DNA of 64,000 nucleotides. Origin: Asaia bogorensis (GTDB taxonomy: Bacteria > Pseudomonadota > Alphaproteobacteria > Reyranellales > Reyranellaceae). Location of the stretch: the NCBI GenBank assembly GCA_945889625.1, contig CAMDCE010000024.1:1-64000 (forward strand), written 5' to 3'. A model generated the notes under the pieces. It saw only the letters and a list, made by a program, of their open reading frames with translations. It ran no database searches and was not told where the DNA came from. A program made the translations under genes and the position numbers. Positions within the stretch are counted from its first letter, which is position 1, and the number at the start of each line of letters is the position of its first letter. Below, piece after piece: positions 57,016 through 64,000 of the stretch.

Positions 57016-58197
57016 GTGAACGATCTTCCAGCCCCTTGGAATCCGACCGCGGAACCGCCTGCCGCTCCAGTTGCGCCCGATCTGACGCCCAGTCGGCCGG
57101 TCTATGACGGCACGCTGGGCGAGCTCTACGCCCTCTATCTGCGCCATCTCGTGCTGATGGTGCTGACGCTGGGCTGGTCGCGCTTCTGGGGCCGCACGCG
57201 CTTGCGGCGCTATCTGTGGAATCACCTCGCCATCCTCGGCGACCGCTTCGAGTATCGCGGCCGCGGCATCGAGCTCCTGATCGGCTTTGTCCTGGTGCTG
57301 TTGATGCTGGGCGTCTGGGGCGGCGGCCTGTGGGCGATCTGGGAGTTCGCCTTCCACGAACGCTCAGCCCACGGCTTCGGCATCCTCGACATCTTCTATC
57401 TCTCGCTGGCCTTCCTCGGCTTTCCCCTGTCCTACGTCGGCCAGTATGCAGCACTCCGCTACAAGCTCTCGCGCACGCGCTGGCGCGGCATCCGCTGCGG
57501 CATGGCGGGCTCGGCATGGAAATACGGCGCGATGGCGAGCGGGCTGACATTCGCCAATGCGATCACTGGGCAATTGCTGCTGCCTGTCGTTTCGGTGACC
57601 CTGGCACGGCCGCGCATCGTCAACACCCGTCTCGGCACGCAACATTTCGACTTCGCCGGCCGCTCCGGCGACATCTACGGCCGCTACCTCGGCTACTACT
57701 TCCTCAATATCCTCGCCTGGATCGCCGCGATCGCCGTCGTCGCCTTCGCCATCGGCGGCCTCGGTGGCGAACTCGGCCTGTCCGGCGAAGAGTTCCTGAA
57801 GCTGTTCTCCAGGCCCAGCCTGCGCACCGTGCTGGTGATCGCGGCACTCGCCATCGCCGCGTACCTGCTGTTCGGCCTGCTGATCCTGCCGTTGCGCTGC
57901 TGGTGGCAGGCCTATCTCATCCGCTATCTCGTGTCGCACACACGCGCCGGCAACGTGCTGTTCGCCACCGCGCTCTCGACGCGCCAGATGTGGGGCTTCC
58001 TGGTGCTGAACTATCTGATCGTGCTGCTGACCCTGGGGCTCGGCTGGCCGGTGGTCATGCACCGCACGCTCCGGCTGATCGCCAACGAACTCTGGCTCTA
58101 TGGCGCTCCCGAACCGACCGCGATCCGCCAGCCGCCCGACCGCGGCCCGCGCTACGGCGAGGGCCTGCTCGACATGTTCGACGTGAGCGGGGTCTGA
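57016..58197 (+). CDS. DUF898 (YjgN-like) membrane protein
   Basis: A 393-residue membrane protein with eight or so helices and a soluble N terminus rich in proline. The YjgN-type signature recurs: YALYLRHLVLMVLTLGWSRF, GRTRLRRYLWNHLAILGDRF and GYYFLNILAWIAAIAVVAFA. Initiation is at a GTG (57016). Function of the family is unknown. Its stop lies 2 bp before the M48 protease gene, a pairing found in many genomes, so the two probably act together in the inner membrane. Confidence 0.85.
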   Translation: MNDLPAPWNPTAEPPAAPVAPDLTPSRPVYDGTLGELYALYLRHLVLMVLTLGWSRFWGRTRLRRYLWNHLAILGDRFEYRGRGIELLIGFVLVLLMLGVWGGGLWAIWEFAFHERSAHGFGILDIFYLSLAFLGFPLSYVGQYAALRYKLSRTRWRGIRCGMAGSAWKYGAMASGLTFANAITGQLLLPVVSVTLARPRIVNTRLGTQHFDFAGRSGDIYGRYLGYYFLNILAWIAAIAVVAFAIGGLGGELGLSGEEFLKLFSRPSLRTVLVIAALAIAAYLLFGLLILPLRCWWQAYLIRYLVSHTRAGNVLFATALSTRQMWGFLVLNYLIVLLTLGLGWPVVMHRTLRLIANELWLYGAPEPTAIRQPPDRGPRYGEGLLDMFDVSGV

Positions 58198-58199
58198 CG

Positions 58200-59264
58200 A
58201 TGCCGTCCCGCGCCCGCTACTACGACGGCCAGACCGCTTCGGTGCTCGAGGTCGAGGTGCGTCCCAGCGCCGGCCTGCTGGTGATCTTTCGCCGGACCGA
58301 TGAACTTGTCGTGGCGCGCTGGCCGTTCGCCGAGCTCACCCTGCTGGGCGACACCGGGCATGAGGCCTCGCCGCCGATCGGACACGCCGGCGAGGACGCA
58401 CGGCTGGTGATCGATGATCCCGAGCTGCGTCGCCAGCTCAGCGCCGCTGTGCCCCAGCTCGCGAAACTCGGGGCGCCGCGGCCCTCGTCGTTCGGCCGGA
58501 TCGCGGGGTTCGGCGTCTCGCTGGTGGTCCTCGTGGCGCTGTTCTGGGGGGCGGTCGACTACGGCAGCGAATATGCCGCCCAGTGGGTGCCGCATCGCCT
58601 GCAGGCCAAGCTCGGCGCCAGCGTGCGCGACGAGCTGATCGGCGAGAAGGTGTTGTGCCGCGGCGAGCAGGGGCTGGCCGCGATCAACGATTTCGCCAAC
58701 CGGCTCGCCAAGGCCAGCAATTACGACCATCCCGTCACGGTCCATATCGTCAAGGGTGGGCCGGTCAATGCCTTCACCCTGCCGGGCGGCGTGCTGGTCT
58801 TCTATTCCGACCTGATCGATCAGGCCAAGGACAGCGCGCAGGTGGCGGGCGTGCTGGCGCACGAGATCGGCCATGTAGTGCACTACCATCCGATGAAGGG
58901 GCTGGCCCGCCAGTACGGCACCGACCTCTTGCTGCGACTGCTGACCGGCGGCTACACCGACCTCAACACGCTGGCCTCCGGCGGCGGCCTGCTGCTGGCG
59001 CTGCGCAACGGCCGCACTTTCGAGCGCGAGGCCGATGCCACCGGCGTCAGGGTCCTGGAAAAGCTCGGTGTTCGCGCCGACGGCATCGCGAGCTTCTTCG
59101 AGCAGATGATGGAAAAGCAGCCGACCGACCTCGCCGGTGTGGCCGGCATCTGGTCGAGCCATCCGCCGTCCGCCGAGCGCATCGCCACCACCAGGCGTCC
59201 GGCCACTGGAAAGCCCGCCTTCAGCGACGCCGACTGGAAGGCGCTGCGCGACGCTTGCAAGTGA
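58200..59264 (+). CDS. M48-family membrane metallopeptidase
   Basis: A 354-residue zinc protease of the Oma1/BepA-type M48 family. One transmembrane helix is at about residues 103-120. The zinc site is HEIGH (221-225) in GVLAHEIGHVVHYHP, with the third ligand in FEREADATGV (EREAD, 275-279). SSHPPSAERIATTRRP is the usual C-terminal block. The gene begins 2 bp after the DUF898 gene, so they are co-transcribed. Likely a quality-control protease of envelope proteins. Confidence 0.92.
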   Translation: MPSRARYYDGQTASVLEVEVRPSAGLLVIFRRTDELVVARWPFAELTLLGDTGHEASPPIGHAGEDARLVIDDPELRRQLSAAVPQLAKLGAPRPSSFGRIAGFGVSLVVLVALFWGAVDYGSEYAAQWVPHRLQAKLGASVRDELIGEKVLCRGEQGLAAINDFANRLAKASNYDHPVTVHIVKGGPVNAFTLPGGVLVFYSDLIDQAKDSAQVAGVLAHEIGHVVHYHPMKGLARQYGTDLLLRLLTGGYTDLNTLASGGGLLLALRNGRTFEREADATGVRVLEKLGVRADGIASFFEQMMEKQPTDLAGVAGIWSSHPPSAERIATTRRPATGKPAFSDADWKALRDACK

Positions 59265-59270
59265 GGGTAT

Positions 59271-59978
59271 TCAGTCCTTGGGCGGCACGAACATGTAGCC
59301 GACGCCGCGCACGGTGCGGATTGCGTCGGGATGGGCGGCGTCCTTCTCTATCTTGCGGCGCAGCCGGGTGATCCTGAGGTCGATGGCGCGGTCGAAGGCC
59401 TCCATCTCGCGATGGCCGACGGTCTCCAACAGCCAGTCGCGGGCCAGCGGCCGGTTGGGATTCTCGGCGAAGATCCTGAGCAGATCGAACTCGCTGGCCG
59501 CCAGGGTCTCCTCGCTGCCGTCGCTGTCGATCAGCACCCGCTTCTCGAGGTCGAGGACGCGGCGGCCCATGCGAACCCTCGGGCCGGCGGCGGCGCCCAC
59601 CGTGCCGTTGGAGCGGCGCAGCACGCTCTTGATGCGGGCCAGAAGCTCGCGCGGGTCGAAGGGCTTGGGCAGGTAGTCGTCGGCGCCGGTCTCCAGACCG
59701 ACCACGCGGTCGACGGTATCGCCCGCCGCCGTCACCATGATGATGCAGACCTTGCCGCTCTTCTCGCGCAGCCAGCGGGCGATCGCGAAGCCGTCCTCGC
59801 CGGGCAGGCCGATGTCGAGCAGCACCAGCGCCGGCAGCTCGCGCTCGACGAGGCGGCGCAGGCCCGCGCCCGATTCGAAGCCGGTGACGCGGTAGCCCTG
59901 CTTGGTCAGGTAGTCGAGCAATAGCTGGCGCTGGGCCGGCTCATCCTCGACCACGACGATATGCTGACGCTTGTCCAT
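59271..59978 (-). CDS. OmpR-family response regulator
   Basis: A 235-residue two-domain regulator. The receiver has the acidic pair ED (11-12), the phospho-acceptor Asp55 in [13 protein letters not shown] and Lys105 in [11 protein letters not shown]. The winged helix (about 130-235) includes [20 protein letters not shown] and ends [15 protein letters not shown]. It diverges from the hybrid histidine kinase gene with 162 bp between start codons, a classic two-component arrangement. It ends 6 bp from the convergent M48 gene. Confidence 0.93.
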   Translation of the reverse strand: MDKRQHIVVVEDEPAQRQLLLDYLTKQGYRVTGFESGAGLRRLVERELPALVLLDIGLPGEDGFAIARWLREKSGKVCIIMVTAAGDTVDRVVGLETGADDYLPKPFDPRELLARIKSVLRRSNGTVGAAAGPRVRMGRRVLDLEKRVLIDSDGSEETLAASEFDLLRIFAENPNRPLARDWLLETVGHREMEAFDRAIDLRITRLRRKIEKDAAHPDAIRTVRGVGYMFVPPKD

Positions 59979-60140
59979 CGCTCCCCCGGCCGGCAGCGTA
60001 GCATACCGAGCGGTCGGGCAAACCGGCCCCCGGAGGGGGGTGCTTTCGTGTCGCCGGTGTATCGTCGGGGGCGGCCTCGCGACTTCGACGATACAAAGCG
60101 TCGGCTGCGTGACACATGGGCGATACGTCGGACTCCCAGC

Positions 60141-63100
60141 ATGATGGACATGAACTCCCTGGATACCGCCAAGATCGAGCCCAAGCGGATCGAGCAGATC
60201 GTCACCGAGCGGCTGGTCGCGGTGCCGGTCCTGCCCAAGCTGGTGGCGCTGCCGATCTTCGGGGTCGTGGCCGCGTCGCTCTACGCCGGGATCGCGCCGC
60301 TCTGGATGTTCCTGGTGCCGGCGGTCATCTATCTGGTCTCGGTCTGGGGATCGTGGCGCGTGCAGGTCGCGCACCGGCGCAATCCCGCGTCGGTCAGCCT
60401 GTCGGGCTGGCGCTGGCTCTATACCGTCACCGCCGTGCCCACGACCTTCGCCAACGGCCTGATGGGCGGCCTGTTTGCCACCCTGCCGGCCGAGCAGGAG
60501 CGCATCCTGTGGACCTTCGCGCTCTGCCTGATCGTCGGCTGGACGCCGTCGCGCGGTCTCGACGGGCGAACCTTCCTGCTCTCGGCAGCGGCGGCGCTGC
60601 TGCCGACCGGTGCCGTGCTGGTCCTGGTCGACGGCAGCCGCAATGCCATCGGGCTGGCCGCGATCGCCTTCGGCTTCCTGGTGATCGTCAATCTGTTCGC
60701 CCACATCGAGCGCCGCCGCGTGCGCGAGCAGATCGCGCGCGACCTCGCCGCCGCCGACATGTCGCAGAACCTCGACCAGGCGCATCGCGACGTCGCCAGC
60801 GCCCAGGACACCATGCGCACCGTGCTCGACAACATGAGCGACGGCGCGTTGCTCTACGAGGCCGACGGCCGCTGGCTCTACCAGAACAAGGCGATGGCCG
60901 AGTTGCACTCCATGCCCGATGGCCTGCTGAAGACCCTGCCGACCTTCTCCGACATCATCCGCTTCCGCGCCCATCGCGGCGACTACGGACCGGTGGCCGA
61001 GATGCCCGACGGCCTCGAGGGCTGGGTGCAGAGCCGGGTCGCGCGCTTCAACACGCCCGGGCAACCGGCTGAGCGGCGGCGCACCGTCACGGGACGCACC
61101 GTCGAGGTGACCTACCGGCCGTTGTCCGGCGGGCGGGTGCTGACGGTGCACCGCGACATCACCGACATCGTCGAGCAGGAGCAGCGCCTTACCACCGCCC
61201 AGGCCGACCAGGAGCGCACCCGCGCCACCATGCGTTCGGTGCTCGACAACATGAGCGACGGCGTCGCCCTCTATACGCCGGACGGTGGGATCCTGTTCCA
61301 TAACGAGGCACTGCGGCTCGGGCTCGATCTCGACGAAACGACCTTCGCCGTCGGCGGCCGCCTGCGCGACGTCATCCGCTTTCGCCTGAAGCGCGGCGAC
61401 TTCGGCCCGGTCGACGGCCTCAAGCCCGAAGCTCTCGAAGCCGACGTGTCGCGCCGTACCGAGCAGGTGCTGCGTGGCGACGGCGAGGCCTTCGTTCGCA
61501 CCAGCAGCAAGGGCGTCACCCTCGAGATCAAGTCGCACCGCATGCCCGACGGGCGGATCCTCGTGGTCTATCGCGACGTCACCGAACTGAAGCAGCGCGA
61601 GCAGGAGCTGGAGCGCTCTCATTCGACGTTGCAGACCGTGCTGAACGAGATGCCGGACGCCATGGTGGTCTACGACGCCGACGGCAAGTGGCTGTTCATC
61701 AATGACGCGCTGGTCCGTTTCCACGACATGGACCGCGAGATGCTGGCCGGGCTGCCCGACGTCTGGTCGATGCTCGACTACGAGCTCGACCGCGGCGACT
61801 TCGGTGTCATGGATGCCAAACGTCGGGCCGAGTTCGTGGCCAACCAGCGACGGCTGTTCGAGACCGGCAGCGACGGCTGGACCCTGATGAAGAAGGGCGA
61901 GCGCACGCTGCAGTTCACCCTCACCGTGCTGGCCAACGGCTGGCGGCTGGTCATGCATCGCGACGTCACCGAGCTCGAACGGGCGCGCGCCGAGGCGGCC
62001 CGCCAGCGCGAGCGCTTCGAGGATGCCATCAAGGCGCTGCCCTCCGGCTTCTCGATCCACGACGCCGACGGCCACCTCATCGTGTGGAACGACGGCTACG
62101 AGATGTTCACCGGCGGGCGACGCGCCGGCCTGCTGAAGCCCGGCATGACCCACGAGCAGCTGATGCGGGCGATGATGGCAACGGGTCGCCTTGGCCCGGC
62201 CGACGCGACGCAGGCCGAGGCCTGGCTGCAGGGCCGGCTCGCCCATCATCGCAATTCGTTCGGCGAGCGCGAGATGGCGACGCGCGACGGCCGCTGGATC
62301 AGGGTGGCCAAGCATCCGACGCGCGAGGGCGGCGTGGTAACACTGGTCACCGACCTCTCCGACAACAAGGCGCGCGAGCGCGAGCTCGAGACGGCGCGCG
62401 ACGAGGCGTCCAAGGCGCACGAGCGGCTGATCGTGGCCATGGAGGCGCTGGACGACGGCATTGCCTTCCTCGATGGCGAGGAACGGTTGATCCTGTGCAA
62501 CGAGGCCTACCGGCGCTTCATGCTGCACATGCCGGAGATTGTTTCGCTGGGTACCGCGCTGCGCGAGGCCATGGTCCATGCCGGCAAGGCGGGCGCGGCG
62601 CCGCCGGGCGAGGATCCGACGCTGTGGGGCAACCGCCAGACCGAGACCGTGCGCTCGGGCCGGCCGGCGCTGATCTCCTACGGCATCCAGAAATGGGCGC
62701 GCGTGTCGATGCGCTACGAGACCGGCCGGCAGGGCGCCGTCCTGCTGGTCAGCGACGTCTCGGAGGAGCGCCGGCGCCAGCGCGAGCTGGAACGGGCGCT
62801 GGTCGGGGCCGAGAAGTCGCGCGAAGAGGCGGAAGCCGCCAACCAGGCCAAGTCGACTTTCCTCGCCACGATGAGCCACGAGATCCGCACGCCGATGAAC
62901 GGAGTGCTCGGCATGATGGACGTGCTCGAGGCCGAGGGCGTGTCCGACGGCCAGCTCAGCACCATGGCGACGATGCGCGATTCGGCCCAGGCGCTGCTGC
63001 GCATCATCGACGACATCCTCGACTTCTCCAAGATCGAAGCCGGCGCCCTCGAACTGGAGCAGACGGCGTTTTCGCTGACCGGGCTGGTCGACGGCGCGGT

Positions 63101-64000
63101 CGCCACCTTCCGTCCGCAAGCCGAGCGCAAGGGCCTGTCGCTGGTTGCCGCCGTGGCGCCGGGCTCGACCGATGCGCTGCTGGGCGATCCCACGCGGGTG
63201 CGCCAGATCCTGTTCAACCTGCTGGCCAATGCGCTGAAATTCACCGAGCGCGGCGGCGCCATGATCCGCGCCCGCACCGAGCCGCTGGGCGAGGGCCGCG
63301 CCCTGGTCAGGCTGTCGGTGAGCGACACCGGCATCGGCATGAGCGAGACCGAGAAGGCCCGCCTGTTCCAGCCGTTCAGCCAGGCCGACAGCTCGACGAC
63401 CCGGCGCTATGGCGGCACTGGCCTTGGCCTGTCGATCGTGCGGCGGCTGGCCCACCTGATGGGCGGCGACGTCGCGATCGAGAGCTCGCCGGGCGCGGGT
63501 TCGACCTTCAGCGTGACGCTCGATCTGATGAGCGCACCCTTCGACTCGCCGCTGGTCGACCTTCCTGCCGTCGAGGCGCCGCCGCCGGTCTCAGCCGGCC
63601 CGGCCCGGCAGGGCGGCGGCCGCGTGCTGGTGGTCGACGACCACCCCATCAACCGCGAGGTCCTGGTGCGCCAGCTCGGTGCGCTCGGCGTCGCCGCCGA
63701 CTCGGCCGAGGATGGCCGGGCCGGCCAGCAGGCCTGGCGTGCGGGAAACTATGCCGTGGTCTTCGCCGACATCCACATGCCGCACATGGACGGCTTCGAG
63801 ATGACGGCGGAGATCCGCCGCGTCGAGGCGGCGGAAGGCCGGCCGCACACGCCGATCGTGGCGGTCACGGCCAATGCGCTGGCCGGCGAGGACGAACGCT
63901 GCCGTGCCGCCGGCATGGATGGCTATCTTTCCAAGCCGGTCGGTTTGGCTCGACTGCGCGCCACCCTGCAGCGCTGGCTGCGTGCGTCGGACGCAGCCCA
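60141..64000 (+). CDS. Multi-PAS hybrid histidine kinase, C terminus cut by window
   Basis: At least 1286 codons are visible. The N terminus (about 45-190) has several membrane helices. Then come roughly five PAS-type modules, several opening with the same phrase ([60 protein letters not shown]). The kinase core has His913 in [12 protein letters not shown], the N box [17 protein letters not shown], and [20 protein letters not shown]-terminal receiver has Asp1210 in [11 protein letters not shown]. Three ATGs (60141, 60144, 60150) can start it. The stop and any Hpt domain lie beyond the window. Confidence 0.92.
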   Translation, partial: MMDMNSLDTAKIEPKRIEQIVTERLVAVPVLPKLVALPIFGVVAASLYAGIAPLWMFLVPAVIYLVSVWGSWRVQVAHRRNPASVSLSGWRWLYTVTAVPTTFANGLMGGLFATLPAEQERILWTFALCLIVGWTPSRGLDGRTFLLSAAAALLPTGAVLVLVDGSRNAIGLAAIAFGFLVIVNLFAHIERRRVREQIARDLAAADMSQNLDQAHRDVASAQDTMRTVLDNMSDGALLYEADGRWLYQNKAMAELHSMPDGLLKTLPTFSDIIRFRAHRGDYGPVAEMPDGLEGWVQSRVARFNTPGQPAERRRTVTGRTVEVTYRPLSGGRVLTVHRDITDIVEQEQRLTTAQADQERTRATMRSVLDNMSDGVALYTPDGGILFHNEALRLGLDLDETTFAVGGRLRDVIRFRLKRGDFGPVDGLKPEALEADVSRRTEQVLRGDGEAFVRTSSKGVTLEIKSHRMPDGRILVVYRDVTELKQREQELERSHSTLQTVLNEMPDAMVVYDADGKWLFINDALVRFHDMDREMLAGLPDVWSMLDYELDRGDFGVMDAKRRAEFVANQRRLFETGSDGWTLMKKGERTLQFTLTVLANGWRLVMHRDVTELERARAEAARQRERFEDAIKALPSGFSIHDADGHLIVWNDGYEMFTGGRRAGLLKPGMTHEQLMRAMMATGRLGPADATQAEAWLQGRLAHHRNSFGEREMATRDGRWIRVAKHPTREGGVVTLVTDLSDNKARERELETARDEASKAHERLIVAMEALDDGIAFLDGEERLILCNEAYRRFMLHMPEIVSLGTALREAMVHAGKAGAAPPGEDPTLWGNRQTETVRSGRPALISYGIQKWARVSMRYETGRQGAVLLVSDVSEERRRQRELERALVGAEKSREEAEAANQAKSTFLATMSHEIRTPMNGVLGMMDVLEAEGVSDGQLSTMATMRDSAQALLRIIDDILDFSKIEAGALELEQTAFSLTGLVDGAVATFRPQAERKGLSLVAAVAPGSTDALLGDPTRVRQILFNLLANALKFTERGGAMIRARTEPLGEGRALVRLSVSDTGIGMSETEKARLFQPFSQADSSTTRRYGGTGLGLSIVRRLAHLMGGDVAIESSPGAGSTFSVTLDLMSAPFDSPLVDLPAVEAPPPVSAGPARQGGGRVLVVDDHPINREVLVRQLGALGVAADSAEDGRAGQQAWRAGNYAVVFADIHMPHMDGFEMTAEIRRVEAAEGRPHTPIVAVTANALAGEDERCRAAGMDGYLSKPVGLARLRATLQRWLRASDAA

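Noticed and set aside
59271..63455. A 1394-codon minus-strand frame apparently fusing something to the response regulator
   Set aside because: The first 1150 codons are antisense to the hybrid kinase and have no motif. The regulator has its own ATG at 59978 and normal family length.
1..64000. tRNA, rRNA or riboswitch genes
   Set aside because: I saw no cloverleaf with a conserved T-loop, no rRNA-like stretch and no recognisable riboswitch core by eye. A covariance-model scan would be decisive.

Overview
The window is a GC-rich, gene-dense chromosomal segment of an alphaproteobacterium. The clues are high G+C, many 4-bp ATGA stop/start overlaps, a di-iron COQ7-type ubiquinone hydroxylase, a GluQRS, an ethylmalonyl-CoA mutase, a tripartite-tricarboxylate (Bug/TctC) receptor and a wealth of small-molecule catabolic enzymes. 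It resembles soil or freshwater Rhodospirillales/Reyranella-like genomes, but genus assignment is inference only. I recognised no rRNA, tRNA, CRISPR array or replication origin.

Left end (1-7 kb): the truncated end of an IS3-family insertion sequence, an AT-rich scar, a DAO-type oxidoreductase with a small dimeric alpha-beta barrel partner, an amidohydrolase, and a HigBA-type toxin-antitoxin pair. The pair sits against a decayed fragment of the RepA-like AAA ATPase gene whose intact relative lies 1.5 kb further on, beyond a 2-hydroxyacid dehydrogenase and a GFA-family protein. This is the most plastic part of the window.

Catabolic stretch (7-19 kb): tandem LLM flavin monooxygenases, a cupin facing an enolase-superfamily enzyme, a DUF1275 membrane protein, an XRE regulator, two broken genes, an amidohydrolase/2OG-oxygenase pair, two RraA-fold proteins and a DHA2-type exporter. 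The middle (19-38 kb) holds OsmC-like and histone-H1-like proteins, a SelD fused to a pyridine nucleotide-disulfide oxidoreductase, a membrane glycosyltransferase-like protein, an MFS carrier, two beta-lactamase-fold hydrolases, an HNH nuclease, a coq7-dsbB-DedA cluster, a nitronate monooxygenase/GST pair, a carotenoid oxygenase, an MFS exporter, an esterase and an AlkA-type glycosylase.

Right part (38-64 kb): gluQ; a tightly overlapping Rieske oxygenase-SDR-MetE-like set ending in a 47-codon frame; several small exported proteins of unknown role; an MHS-type transporter; an orphan Cas2/SinR-like protein; an overlapping amidase-amidase-TPR operon divergent from a TctC receptor; a Nudix hydrolase; ethylmalonyl-CoA mutase; a DUF898 membrane protein with an M48 protease; and a response regulator divergent from a very large multi-PAS hybrid kinase cut by the right edge.

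The most unusual structure is not a gene. Intergenic spaces repeatedly carry nested, branched palindromes: outer arms pair with each other while each arm carries its own side hairpins. Side-hairpin sequences differ between copies but stay self-complementary. At least three unrelated sequence families adopt this layout, and I see no mobilising gene in the window.
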